A program made the position numbers and the translations under genes. From the NCBI RefSeq assembly GCF_018320785.1, contig NC_054870.1, forward strand, positions 3,769,433-3,833,432: 64,000 bases of DNA, in the 5' to 3' direction. Below are positions 50,301-62,444 of the stretch, one piece after another; position 1 is the stretch's first letter; each line of letters starts with the position of its first letter. The DNA comes from Cheilinus undulatus. Its lineage: Eukaryota; Chordata; Actinopteri; Labriformes; Labridae. Under the pieces are notes generated by a model. It ran no database searches. It saw nothing but the letters and a program-made list of their open reading frames with translations, and was not told the origin of the DNA.

Positions 50301-53300
50301 CTTAACTCCTCAGACAATTCTGGGCTCTTCTTTCTCTTCTCCATGCTTGGTGTGACACACACACAGGCGCACAACACAAAGGTTGTGTCAACTTTTAGAC
50401 ATTCTAACTGGCTTCAGGTGTGATTTTTTGAGTTTTGTGTAAAATTATGTCAATTTTGGCTTTTCCTTTGTCCGTGACTGTATTTCTTATTATTTTTGAA
50501 TAAAGCTCGGTCACAATACAACTCCTCAAGCTTCTGTTGATTCTGTTGCCCGCTGGTGCAGAATTGTGTCTCCATAGAATGACAACAAAATCACGTTCAG
50601 TGTGATCTGGTCCTTCAGACCCAGTTGAATTCCAAAAGATCAGATATGAATCTGATTTACTCCCACATATGAAAGATTCAATTTACTTGTGCTGTTTACA
50701 CTGTCAGAAAAAAAAGTTAGATATGAGCAAAAATCAGATCTGAGTGACTTTTAACTGCAGTGTGAATGTGGCTTTAGACGGTGCCCCACTGGCCTTTTTA
50801 CCTTGAAAATCCCAGTGTTCTGCACTCTGTCCATACAGAGTTATTCACTCACAGCGGAGGCTGTCATGCATCGTGCAGACTCCTCAGGATCTAACGTGCA
50901 GACACAATCACACTCTGGATAAATGGAACAAATTTTACGATGAATTTGGACTGAAGGTCTGCCATTATTATTCCTGTCCCTGCAGGCACTGATGTACCAG
51001 GATCCAGAGCGCTGGGGCATCACACTGCAGACCTATGTCCAACTCACCATGCTGGATAGACATCTGTCAATGATAGTAAGTACACTGCTGGCTTAAATCA
51101 TCACTTTGAGTTGATGCAAAATCATAAAGACTAAGTCTACCTGGAGTTCTGTTAAACATGCTGGAGGCTGTGGAATGGTGTTGGTGAAATATGTCAGAAA
51201 TTAACATGCAGTATAAACCTAAAGTTTCCTGTGTGTTCCAGTCTGCTCCTGTCAGAATGATAGAGAGGTCCATTTTCAGTGCCAAATACATCTTTGTGGA
51301 GAATCTCTTCAGAAGGTATTAATGGCTGTAGATTCCTGCCTGAGCCTAAAGCTCTTTGCACACTGAGTCTGAGTTAAAATGTTGAACGGGAAATCAGATC
51401 TTATGTTGTGCTAAACATATTTGCACACTGACGCCAGAACTTTCATCTGTCATTTCTTTTTTTTTATTTTGGCAGTGTTCTCTTTTTTTAGATTTTTACC
51501 ACTGGAAACCCCACCAGAATCACACAAACTCAGTGTGCAAATACCTCACCTCTCATAGTAATGATGGATTTGTTTACCATGACAGTGCACTGACATAATT
51601 GTTTTCTTTTTTGATCAGTGGGAAAATGCCAGAGGTGGACTATGCAGTCCTCAGCGAGTGGTTTGATTGGATATCGACCAACATTTCCCTCCCTGTTGAT
51701 CTAATAGGTGAGAAGATAAATAAGAAACTCATTCAGTTAAGATTAACCTCCTGAGACTTGAGCCCTTTGGGATGCATTTCTAGTTTCTCCCACTTATTTG
51801 GGACGAGTAGGGCCTGATAGGTTTAAAAGCTCAGCCTTGTCTTCGAACATAAATTAATTTTAGCAATTTAGCAACACAAATTCAAAAGTCCAAAATTCAA
51901 ATATTTCCCAAATGTTTCAGTGAAACTTTGTCATTAAGTTTAAACATTCAAATACCCACAATTTAAATGCATGTATAAAATCCATTTAAATTCTTAAAAT
52001 AAAAAAAAAGATCCCCAAAATCTCAAAGCAAACCAAAACCACATTCCCAAATCGTGCTATTAAAATGATGGAAAATTTCTCCAAATCTCCAAACAAATTC
52101 CCATGAATTTCCCCCAAAATCAAGACATTTCAAAAGACATCCTCGTCTCCCAACTGCAGTCAAATTCCCCAAATCAACAAATATACTTCCTTGAAAATCC
52201 CTAAAAATCTCAAAGCAAATTCCTCCCAAAAAACTTCGATAAAATTATCAAAAATTGCAAATACATTTCCCAAATTTGAATGAAAATGCCTAAAAAATGT
52301 CCAAAAATCACCAAAATATTGGAAAAATTCCCATGAAAGTAAAAAAAAATCCACAGCTAAGGGACACAAATATTTCCCCAAATTTGCATGAAAATACTTG
52401 AAAATTTCCAACATATATTCCCCAAAATATCCACGGAAATTCCTGAAAATTTTAATTGCAAATTCATCCAGTATTTTACGTACATTACTTAAACTTTAAT
52501 GGAAATTCCAGACAATTATTTCAAATATTATAATAGTTGAAATTATTACTGCATTGTAGGAAAGCCAGAATGTAATGTCCTCATATGTGCGTGAGGAAGG
52601 TTAAAGCAATGATAAAAGAATGGTTATGTCTGACATACAACCAGAGAAACATTGAAAAAAAACATTAAAACAAACAATCACAAGATGTTGAATGGTGACA
52701 GATCGTTCAAGCAGAGATGTCAAACTCGAGGCCAAATCTGCCTGGTGGTACAGTTAAACCTGGCCCACATGATCATATCAGATTTTTATTAGAACTGGCC
52801 CACAGGTATTAGGTCTGCCGATTTCCTCCAGGTGAAAAGTGTGAATTTAACCTTAATGATTAAAAATAGCCTGAAGTCGTACAAAACTGATAAGTAAAAG
52901 TAGTTGGATAAAAAGTCAGTATTGTGAGAAAATAAATTAATTTGTGTTTCATTTCATATTTTCGATTTTGAATCTCCCAGTTATGACTTAAACTTATGAT
53001 TTTGACTTTTAATATATTTGCCTTTTAATTTCATAATTTTAAAGGTTATCTCACGTTTTGATCATTTCAACTCCTAACTTTTTACTTTAAATCCCATATT
53101 TTGACTTTTAAAACTCACAATTTAAAATCTAAATCTTTTTTTTTTACCTTTTTATCTCATATTCTAATTTGACCTTAAAAAGTGGTGATTTTGAATTTCT
53201 CATTTTTGATCATTTCAACTCCCAACTTTGACTCTCAATCCCATATTTTTACCTTTTAAATTCACAATTTAAGATTTAAACTTATTCTTTGACCATTTAA

Positions 53301-56300
53301 ATAAATAATTTTGAATTGTATCTCATATTTTGACGTTTAAGAATCACAATTTAATATCTAAACTCATATTTTGACTTTTTTAACTCACAATTTTAAATTT
53401 TATTTCATATTTTGACCTTTAAAACTCACAATTTCAGCTTTCTGTCATATATATTTGCCTTTTAAAAACAATATTTTGACAGTAGGAAAATGAAAGAAAA
53501 AGCAAAGTATCCTAGAAAATCTTGTGCTATCCTGAAAATCTCAACTTCATATTCTCTTAATGTTTATATTGGAGGCCTCCAAAACAGAGGACATTATCAT
53601 GTTAAAGGTTGCTTTTAAACAGTGACTGTAGTTTGATGGTTTAAGTAGCAGTCTTTATCAAGCTTTGCACTTGCAGCAGATTTTGCACCTTCAAAATTAA
53701 AATTTTAAAAATCTAGCGCTGATGCTTGAGATGACTTACGAAAACATTTGTTTGTTGGAATTTTTACTATTACTATTATTATTGTTATTATTGTGAGTGA
53801 GGCTGGTGCAAGACTGGCTCATAGCCTTGTTTTTATTTTTTGAGAAATTGAGAAAACACTATATCATACATGCCAAAACTCTCATTGGAATGTGTATATC
53901 TCAATAAAACTAAAGGCTTTATCTGCACATATATTTAAATTATGCTTTGGTCATCTTCTATAAGCATTTAGCCATCTTAAATCAGACTTTGACAGAATGG
54001 GGCATATTGGTGTATGCACGATTCTTATCATCACTGAAAATGTCCTGGGAAAGATCTGGAAAGTGATCTCCAGAAAGAGTAGGATTCCTGAGTAAATTCC
54101 ACTCTGTAAGCCAATGCCAGTGTCATTAATCTGTCCCTCAGCAGTACCTGAAGTCCATCTATTTTATTCAGGCACAGGGCCATGATTAAGTCCCCCTGTC
54201 TTGAATGAATTTGGTGTTTGAGGCTCTAACTGCTCGTTTCTGTACTGACTTTTCCTGTGGATCTAGTTTACCTGCAGACGTCTCCTCAGACCTGCCATGA
54301 GAGGTTAAAGCAGAGATGCAGAGAGGAGGAGAAAGTCATTCCAATGGTGAGGGTGCAAACTCAAACACACCACACAGATCAAACTATCAGCTCAAAGGGG
54401 CCTGAATGGATCTGTTTATGTTCTCACATCCATCAGGAGTATCTGGAGTCCATCCACCAGCTGTATGAGGACTGGCTCATCAATCGCACCTCCTCCCCTC
54501 TGCCTGCTCCTGTTTTGGTGAGTAGCTGCTTCAGGTCATGCTCAGGTGCATCTCAAACAATAAGAAGATCTAAAGAAGTTAATTTTTCTGTTATTCTTTT
54601 CAAAAAGTAAAACTTGTTTTAATCTTAATGATGTGATCACTCAGCAGCAGACCGTCAGTGGTCTAAGGTTGTTTTTGTGATGGTTTGGAGTGTCATGTGA
54701 TCTGCTGCTGTTGGTCCACTGGTCTTTATCAAGTCCAGAGTCAACACTGTCAGCAGCCTACCAGGAGACTGTAGACCACTCCATGCTTCTATCTGCAGAC
54801 AGGCGTTATTGAGATGTTGATTGCCTGAGAAGAGGATCAGGAGAGGAGGGTGGAACTTTTTAATCCAAGTGGGAATAAAAAGGCGGGGCTAACTCCCCGC
54901 ATGACATCATGAGGGGAAATCTGAGAATGGCTTGTTTCAGCACACATTTTCTGAAAGGTGGAGAAAGAGGAGGGAGAGAATGGATTTTTCTGATTCTTGG
55001 GGCAATTGTAGACAGACCAGGGGCACATATTTTTTGCTAGAAAAGCCTGAAAAAGTTCATTTTGCATAAAATGTGACCTTTAACTCCAATTTAATCACCA
55101 GAAATCAATCAAGAAAAACTCATCTTAATATAACCTGAGAAGTCCCTAAAAATTGAATAATCCACTACACACACACACACACACACACAAAAAAAGCAAT
55201 GCATTGTAAAAATCCAAGTCCAATGGAATCCGACTCCCCGGCCCTGGGAATCTTTCTGAGTCTAGCCCTAAAAGTTCTCCTACGGCTCTAGTTCTCACTG
55301 GTTTCAGAGGTAAAACCAGAACAAAAAGAGAAATGTTCTGTTTCCACTCTCTTTAGAAAACAGTTTACCTGCAGATTTCTGCTACTTTTCTCCAGCAAAA
55401 TTCCCCCAAACACCTCACTCTCTCCCCTTGTTCTCTATAGTCATGTTTCCATCAGGGGGTCCGGTTTGATTCAGTTCGGTTGGTATGGTTTGGAACGCTA
55501 AACCCTAAAACAGTTTGCGTTTCCACAGACACACGGGCCCTCACTGGGCGGGCTGTAAAGGCTGACTGTGAAGTCGCAGTCAGCGTGAGTCTGCTGGTCG
55601 AGCCATAGAGTTATAGAAAGGATGAGTGACAGAAATCAGTAGGGAATAAGCACTAAACAGCTTTATTTCAGCTGAAAGTGCTTTTTTAAAAATTAACTAC
55701 ATCTTAATCATGTTAACTGCTGTCAGTACAGCTCTTCAGCTGATGGAATATGTGTACAGAGACATTTGGAGTCATAACTGTATGTTAATATGTGAATATA
55801 TCTAGTCTAGAACAGTTTATACAATGAAATATAAAAGTTTAGAGCTGTACTGTGAGAATTCGCCAGATTGAAAATAAAGTAAAAGTTCAGCTGGTGTTAA
55901 AATCAAACTAGATTAAGTCAGAAATCCTGGGTGCACTTGATCTCGTTTTAAAATAGGCTGCAGGCCGAAGTTTTACAAACATGTCCAACAATCACAGAGC
56001 GATGTTTTCAGAAGTCACCTGAAGTAGATGAATAAGTAGTTACAGTACATAGAATCAACTGACCTAAGGCTTCGTATTCACAAAACTTAAGTATCAAGTA
56101 AGTTTCACATCCGTTGCGGATAAACCAGGCTGATGTGAGCCTTCAGGCTCTGCTTTGTGTTCTTAAAATCAGGTCCAGATAAACATCAGGACACTTGATT
56201 TGTGGCCAGATTTCAATATACACAGACCAGGAAACAGTTTGGATCTCTGTCGAGTCTAAGTATCCCAGATTAATGCAGACATTACTCGGGTTTTCTCCCG

Positions 56301-57182
56301 TTTTCACCACTCCTCATAGAGCAGACTTCTGTGTTTTGCAGCCCCGAGCCGAGCAGCTGTGTCGCACACTGACGTGACATCAGTGCAACCCCCTGTTGTT
56401 GTTTGTGTAGCTCCACCCTTTTGGGATGTATAGGTAAGATTGGTACACCTACGGAAGGGTGCTGAAAAGTGGGACGGTACAGGTTTGTTTTTTGGGACCT
56501 TTCCAACTTCTGCTATATGGAGACGCAAAAAAATGCTTGCCGTTCCAAACCGAACTGAGCCAGACCGCTTGGTGGAAACGACCTATAAAAGCCCCTCCCC
56601 CACTGCACACCTGTGTCTACCTGGCTGCAGGAGGTCACCTGACCATGCAGAGTGCAAACTAATCAGACATCACAAAGAAAAACAAACACCAGGGAAAGGA
56701 AGAATCACCTGACAAGTCTTCATTGCAGTAAAAATCCTCATCTCAAATTAGCTTCCTCCTCCCAAGCTTTATGACACGTCACACCTGGATTTTTTACTTT
56801 TTACAGCAGTGATCATGGAGATTCAAACAGTAAAGACTGTAAATATTTCACTCCATGTCTAATTAATTTAGTCCTTTAGAGTAAGATTGCAGAGAAAACA
56901 TGATCTGAATATCTGTGAGATGCACTTGCAGATTCTCCCAACAGCCTGAATATTTCATTTCTCCACTGAATGTCTGCATTTGATCCGTGAAGTCTGTTTG
57001 TTTCCTACAGAAACTGATGGCTTTTGATTCTTTGTTGAAGTTTTTGTTTTAATTAAAGGGAAATGATCTTGTCTGTTTGTTTGGCGTCTCTGCAGGTTAT
57101 TCCAGCGGACCACGACCTCAAAAAGATGCTTCACCAGTACGAAGAAAACCGGGACAAAATACTAGCTGCTGGCTACCTCTGA
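44396..57182 (+). CDS. tk2: TK2, mitochondrial thymidine kinase
   Basis: Coding exons: 44396-44444, 47860-47897, 48080-48154, 48482-48535, 50986-51075, 51242-51315, 51619-51707, 54267-54346, 54437-54517 and 57096-57182 (TGA), 717 bases, 238 residues (human 265). It phosphorylates thymidine, deoxycytidine and deoxyuridine in mitochondria for mtDNA synthesis. The P-loop GNIASGKT is at residues 34-41, substrate/catalytic residues lie in [16 protein letters not shown], the ERS motif is at 110-112, and the arginine-rich [13 protein letters not shown] is at 173-182. SEWFDW and the C-terminal VIPADHD fit the family. The leader ([17 protein letters not shown]) has arginines and no acidic residue before position 20, as a mitochondrial presequence should, but is shorter than in human. 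All key motifs are intact. The start was chosen because it is the first ATG joined in frame to the later exons; the short leader is the least certain part. Confidence 0.95.
46033..47406 (+). mobile_element. hAT-like non-autonomous element in TK2 intron 1
   Basis: The left end cggtgttattcaa and the right end ttgagtaacactg are inverted repeats. Flanking octamers tgctaaag and tgttacag match at 6 of 8 positions. The interior is made of gtggcaaaaa-type words in an irregular array on both sides of a nested insertion (46275-46796). Confidence 0.65.
46275..46796 (-). mobile_element. Family C element nested inside the hAT-like element
   Basis: It is the reverse complement of 22858-23347: aggactgaacaatttgcaaa on the left and ttaattgcccagcact on the right. 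It interrupts the gtggcaaaaa array, so it inserted after the host element. Confidence 0.6.
49896..50016. mobile_element. Short element with inverted ends in TK2 intron 4
   Basis: gcctattcacacaggatta and atcctggtcctgtgtgaatagggc form inverted ends of about 15 matching bases around a ~90-base core that is itself partly palindromic (gacatatggtctggacat). Confidence 0.5.
50018..50777. mobile_element. MITE-like element in TK2 intron 4, interrupted by a Tc1 derivative
   Basis: The left end tctgtgttcacactgcaggc and the right end ctgcagtgtgaatgtggct are inverted repeats. The two halves are separated by the Tc1 deletion derivative at 50224-50478. Confidence 0.55.
50224..50478 (-). mobile_element. Internally deleted Tc1-like element
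   Basis: Ends cagtcatggacagaagtatt and cctttgtccgtgactg are inverted repeats with TA on each side. On the minus strand the start of a transposase remains ([20 protein letters not shown], from about 50343), after which most of the gene is deleted. Confidence 0.75.
51830..52510. repeat. AT-rich degenerate repeat in TK2 intron 7
   Basis: Words such as ttcccaaa, ccccaaaatct and ctcaaagcaaattcc recur at irregular spacing. Open frames on the minus strand rich in Phe, Gly and Leu follow from the base composition. Confidence 0.5.
52712..53480 (+). mobile_element. hAT-like non-autonomous element, family A, right end lost
   Basis: It begins agagatgtcaaactcgagg and continues with the atatttgccttttaa and attttgactttt words of copies 2 and 3. 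No matching right end was found. Confidence 0.55.
54834..55078 (-). mobile_element. Family B MITE, truncated copy in TK2 intron 9
   Basis: It starts inside the hairpin (gaggatcaggag) and runs to the end aaaatgtgacct followed by TTAA at 55079-55082. The CRE-like gcatgacatcatg is kept. Confidence 0.7.
55165..55197 (+). repeat. CA microsatellite
   Basis: A run of about thirteen CA units followed by a short A tract. Confidence 0.85.
55437..56587. mobile_element. MITE-like element with imperfect inverted ends in TK2 intron 9
   Basis: The left end tatagtcatgtttccatc and its following cagttcggtt.gtatggtttgg pair with the right end ccaaaccgaactgagc ... gtggaaacgacctata. The interior has short frames only. 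Confidence 0.5.
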
Positions 57183-58446
57183 CACACGCATACATGTAAT
57201 AGGTTTATTAACCTCTTTATCTTTAATATAGCTGCTCTGTTAAGTTACACGGTTTACACGGTTACAAGGTTTTACACAGGTTATCTCTTCATGTTGGGTT
57301 TGCGATTACTTCACTGTTGCTTGTTACTGCAGGGTTCATGTGCCGTAGGAATACGAGCTTCTTAAAGGAAAAAGAAAACTTAAGATGGCATCAGATGGAA
57401 CTTCATTCTAAAAATATTTATTCTAAGTTCTCTTTCTATCGGGTGAAGAGGAGTCTTTGAAACAAATCTTATTTAAGACCAAGTAAAATATTTTACCTGC
57501 TTAAACCATCATTATAAGCTCTGAGGTTTAGCTGATTCATTCCACGTTGTATGTAGTTTATGTTCCAGCTGTTAGTTACGGCTTTTATTTATTTTGCCAT
57601 TTTTTCACACTGAGTTTCAACTTTTGCAACACTTACAAACAGTATGTGAAGATGCTCTATAATTGAACACCATGTCATAAGTTTCTCTGTAAGTCTTATG
57701 AATGAAGATTTATTCTGTTCTATGTTTTCCTACATAAATAAGTAAATTTTTTAATCCCAACATGTTGTCAGGCATTTTTTTCCTTTAAATGAAATTGTCT
57801 CTAGACACAAGCAAACTATCAGAACGAATTATATGGAAAACAGGCAGGCTTAGGTTTCTACCTCCACTGATGTTAGTGTTAACGATGTAGCACCATGACA
57901 AAAGGAGATCAGAAGATTATCAAAGCATTCATATAAAAGAATCAGAAGGCCTAAAGTTCTGGGCATTCTCCACACTTCCTCTATTTTATGGCTTGAGTCT
58001 TAGTCCCTTCCACTCACGGAGAGACTGGGGGGAATCGAAGCGGAGGTCTGAAGACCAAAAACTGATGTTTTACAGTCCATGAGACGTCCTTTCCTCAGAC
58101 AAGTACTATAGTACTACATGAAAATGATATTTTCCCATAACTTTATTCCCCACTGCTCCACCTTGTGGAACAACAGAACAATTACAATTAACAAGAAAAC
58201 TATTTAGAAAAAACTGGTATGAAAAAGACATTGTTTTTGTTGCTGATCTAATGGACGAAAACGGTCAATTCCTAGAGTTCAACACATTCAAGGAGAAATA
58301 CAAGCTTCAATGTTCATAAAGAGAATACAACAGAATATGTAGAGCTGAGGTACAGTTGATCTTACCAGCTTTAAAAGCTGACCAAACACCAATAGGGGAT
58401 AGGAAATGCAATGATAAAACTACTGGAAGAATCCTGAGAGGAATTA
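57183..58446. other. TK2 3' region and intergenic sequence
   Basis: It probably includes the TK2 3' untranslated region. I could not choose a polyadenylation site; the hexamer variants near 57730 are candidates. No further gene was seen. Confidence 0.35.
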
Positions 58447-60061
58447 CAGTTGAAACCAGAAGTTTACATACACTATATAAAAAGGCACATAAACTTTTTT
58501 TTTCTCACTGTCTAACATTAAATCAGATTAAACTTTTCCTGTTTTTGGTCAGTTAGGATTACCAAAATTATTTAAATTTGCTAAATGCCAGAATAATGAG
58601 AGAGATCATTTTTTAGACAATTTTTTAGTATTTTCTTGAGAGTCAGAAGTTTACATACATTTCATTAGTATTTGGTAGCATTGCCTTTAAACTGTATGAC
58701 TTGGGTCAAACATTTTGGATATGCTTCCACAAGCTTCTCACAATAGTTTACAGGAATTTTGGCCCATTCCTCCTGGCAGAACTGGTGTAACTGAGCCAAG
58801 TTTGTAGGCCGCCTTGCTCGCGCATGCCTTTTCAGCTCTGCCCATAAATTTTCAATGGGATTGAGATCAGGGCTTTGTGATGGCCACTCCAAAACATTGA
58901 CTTTGTTATCCTTAAGCCACTTTGTAACCAGTTTGGCAGTATGCTTAGGGTCATTGTCCATTTGGAAAACTCATTTGCGCTCAAGCTTTAACTTCCTGTC
59001 TGATGTCTTGAGATGTTGCTTCAGTATTTCCACATAATGTTCTTTCCTCCTGATGCCATCTATTTTGTGAAGTGCACCAGTCCCTCCTGCAGCAAAACAA
59101 CCCCACAAAATGATGCTGCCAGCCCCATGTTTCACAGTTGGGATGTTGTTCTCAGGCTTGCAAGCTTCCCACTTTTTTCTCCAAATGTAACGATGGTCAT
59201 TATGGCCAAAAAGTTCAATTTTAGTTTCGTCAGACCGCAGAACATGTCTCCAAAAATTAAGGTCTTTGTCCCTGTGTGCATTTGCAAACTGTAATCTGGC
59301 TTTTTTATGTTTCTTTTGGAGTAATGGCTTCTTCCTGGGAGAGTGGCCTTTCAGCCCATGTGGGTACAGGACTCGTTTGACTGTTGATAATGACACACTC
59401 TTACCAGCTTCAGCCAGCATCTTCACAAGGGCTTTTGCTTTTGTTCTTGGGTTGAGATGCACTTTTCGGACCAAAGCATGTTCATCTCTGGGACACAGAA
59501 CCCGTCTCCTTCCTGAGCGGTATGATGGCTGGACATTCCCATGGTGTTTATACTTGCATGTAATTGTTTGAACAGATGAACGTGGCACCTTCAGGCATCT
59601 GGAAATTGCACCCAAGGATGAACCAGACTTGTGCAATTCCACAATTCTCTTCCTGATATCTTGGCTGATTTCTTTTGATTTTCCCATGATGTTACACAAA
59701 GAAGCAGTGTGTTTCAGGTGTGCCTTAAAATACATCCACAGATGTGCCTCTAATTAACTCAAATGTTGTCAATAAACCTATCAGAGGCTTCCAAAGACAT
59801 GACATCATCATCTGGGCTTTCCCAAATTGTTTAAAGGCATAGTAATCTTAGTGTATGTAAACTTCTGACTTTAAAGAACGCAATAAAAATTGTCTAAAAA
59901 AATCCTTTTCTCATTATTCTAGCATTTAGCAAATAGAAATAATTTTGGTAATCCTAACTAACCAAAAACAGGAAAATTTTAATCTGATTTAATGTTAGAC
60001 GGTGAGAAAAAAAGTTTATGTGCCTTTTTATAGAGTGTATGTAAACTTCTGGTTTCAACTG
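58447..60061 (-). mobile_element. Sleeping Beauty-like Tc1 transposon with IR/DR ends
   Basis: The 1615-base element is bounded by cagttgaaaccagaagttta and its inverted copy, with TA on each side. Inner direct repeats (gagtcagaagtttacataca, 58638-58657; inverted at 59850-59872) lie about 190 bases inside each end, giving the two-repeats-per-end layout of the Sleeping Beauty group. The outer ends are identical over at least 25 bases, so the insertion is relatively recent. Confidence 0.93.
58665..59687 (-). pseudogene. Sleeping Beauty-like Tc1 transposase with one in-frame stop
   Basis: Translated on the minus strand, the protein starts MGKSKEISQDIRKRIVELH at 59687-59685 and runs to GNATKY and a stop at 58665. 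It is full length for the family, about 340 residues. It has the paired-type DNA-binding region, the glycine-rich box (GAGSIILWGCFAAGGTGALH) and the DDE triad in [18 protein letters not shown] and IENLWAELK. One TGA at 58973-58971 follows KLKLERK, where the family normally has a tryptophan codon, and splits the frame before the second catalytic residue. No frameshift is visible. Some other positions (for example VLRSDETK, where relatives have tryptophan before SDETK) also differ. As written it should make no active enzyme. Confidence 0.92.
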
Positions 60062-60102
60062 TATATTCCATGACTTTAAATGTGAGCCAAAAATCGGGTT
60101 GA

Positions 60103-61008
60103 CCCTCTATGGTCCAGTGTTGCCTGTATGCAACATACCACTTTTTGGCCCTGTACACTCACATAATACATTCCCAAGTATGATCAAACACTTCTAAAAA
60201 AATGACAGGACCTTAAGTAACCTATAAAAGTGTTTTGACTTGTCATATGACGCTCTGGATGCCATCTTGAACTTTTTTGTGCAAACATTCTCACACAAAA
60301 CAGCTCGGCCATTGTGCTGCAAAAGAACTGCAAGAAAATATATTTTCCAGACATTTCTGAGGCTGGAAAAAATGTGTACATAATTATTGGTGTAAAGCTT
60401 AATTTGTAGTAGTTCAGTGTTGCATTTTTGATGAATAAATAATGGAAAATTGTTTAAATATACATGTTGCCTTGAGGCCACATTGCACCATTATGGAATA
60501 CTGCAAACACTGAACTATGATGGAGTGAACAATGATACCATTACATTTTGGTATTAGGCATTTCGGTATAAATCTGTGATTACTGAAATAAAAACAAGGA
60601 CAAGGACAGTGAGATTGATCATGATGAGAATGAGGATGAGGAAAGTGAGAAGTGATGTGGATCAGGATGAGGACAGTGAGGGTAAATGTACAGCAACGAA
60701 TATTACCAAAATACAGTAAGAAAGAGTAGAAATCATTATTTTCATCATTAAAGTTCAATTAACATGAATTACAACCTGTTGCAGCTACTTTGCAATTCCA
60801 GTATGCTTTAAAAAACTTCTTGTCCAAATTTTAAATTATGTTTTTCTTGTTCATTCCATTCCATAATGGTGCAGTGTTGCCATAAAGTACCCTTCGAAAA
60901 AAAAGTAGAATTTTTTTTTCTTAGATTATGTTTATTTACTCTCTTTTATGACAAAAAACACCACAAATATTTTTTACCACCTTGCATCATATTGCGGACC
61001 ATAGAGGG
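60103..61008. mobile_element. piggyBac-type non-autonomous element
   Basis: The ends ccctctatggtcc and ggaccatagaggg are perfect inverted repeats of 13 bases, flanked on the right by TTAA (61009-61012) and on the left by TTGA (60099-60102), a one-base-changed TTAA. CCCT starts and TTAA targets are typical of piggyBac. A GA-rich stretch at 60595-60690 would encode acidic residues (DHDENEDEES), but there is no transposase. Confidence 0.7.
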
Positions 61009-61039
61009 TTAAGTACATTCTTCTTCACAAATTCTTAAA

Positions 61040-61790
61040 ATATTTGAAATGGCCAATCACTGAAGGCTAAAGAAGTACAGTTTAAAATTCTCAGCAGTTA
61101 CTACCCTGTAGCAGAAACACTTCAGAAGAGATTCAAATTTGAGGTGGACAGTTGTGTTTTCTGTGATAATACACCCAAAACAATAGAACATCTGTTTTTT
61201 TCATGCTTAACTACATCAGGTTTTTGGCACAATGTAAAAAAACTGGCTGAGCATCAAAACTGAAAATATTAGCACTTTGGAAGAGCAGCAGATTCTATTA
61301 GACAGTGATAATGTCTCTAAGGAAATTTCTACTTTGGTAAACAATTATAATTATGGGAAAATATCAGATCTACATTTGCAAATGGAAGAATCAGAAACCT
61401 TCAAGTAATCATTTCAAGAATGAAGTTATGAATTATTTTGTGTCATTACAAATCCTGATTAATACAAACCAGCAGGTGAGGATACTGTATGAGAGTATGA
61501 AGTATGAGTATGAAGATAGTCAGTTATGTCAATGAGGGCTCAGGGATTAGGGAGGAGATTGGGATTCAGCCTAACTTTTATTTGAAAACAAAAAAAGTCA
61601 CAAAATGATGATGTTTTTAATGATCATATTCCTTGTTGCAGTGTTACAGGTAATAGTTTTATCGTCTGTTTTTTATATAATCAGTACAGGTTAAATAGTT
61701 TCATCACATTAGTCCTACTATGTGATTAATCTGTTTTATTGGGGTCTTCTCCTCAAAATAAAATTAACATAAACCAGTAATCTTGCCCCC
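61040..61790 (+). mobile_element. 3' end of an L1/Tx1-type LINE
   Basis: The frame at 61081-61235 reads FKILSSYYPVAETLQKRF, then FKFEVDSCVFCDNTPKTI and EHLFFSC, the cysteine/histidine zinc-finger block at the C terminus of L1-type reverse transcriptases. Upstream domains are missing (5' truncated), and the frame decays after about 61240. The tail ends in an A/T-rich region near 61770. Confidence 0.75.
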
Positions 61791-62444
61791 TTTTACCCCC
61801 CTCACACACACCCCTGCACCCCTCCCCTTCCCTCACACAGAGTAGCTCATCTATTTTGCTTATTTCCAACCGCGATCTGATTTTGAAACAGCTGATCATT
61901 GCTAGGAAGTTCAGCGATTTCAGTTCAGTTTTAACATGTATTCACAAACTAAATAATGCTAGAAGCTTACTTCTGACAGGATAGGTTGCAACATAACGGG
62001 TGGATTTACAGGAGAGATGCCATGAGAGTTTCTGTGCTGCATACATTACCTGGATCCTATTTATCATACAAACAACAGAATGATGAGAGAGACCTGAATC
62101 AAACTCTTATATAAACTGACAGATATTCACTAAATGTGTGTACTGAGGTAAATTTGGTCACATTTTCAGAAACTGCCAGTGAAAAAATACACATGATGCA
62201 GGTTTATTACTCCACAGCAACATCTCAAAGGTTTACTGTTGGTGTGATCAGTGACAGAGACACAAAATACTTAAGCCACTTTGACAACTACTTCAGCCAC
62301 TAGTTGTCTCAGATATACATCTTTGCAGTTTCTCTTTATTAGAGCAAAAGGATTTAGACGTTTGAATAACCATCTTTAAGACTTTATTGATTTTTAAGAG
62401 TGCACAAATTTGGCACTCAGGAGTGTATTTCTCAGAATACTCGA
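61791..62444. other. Intergenic or 3' untranslated region of the right-edge gene
   Basis: Directly downstream (minus strand) of the stop codon at 62445. It may contain that gene's 3' untranslated region. No coding signal. Confidence 0.35.
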
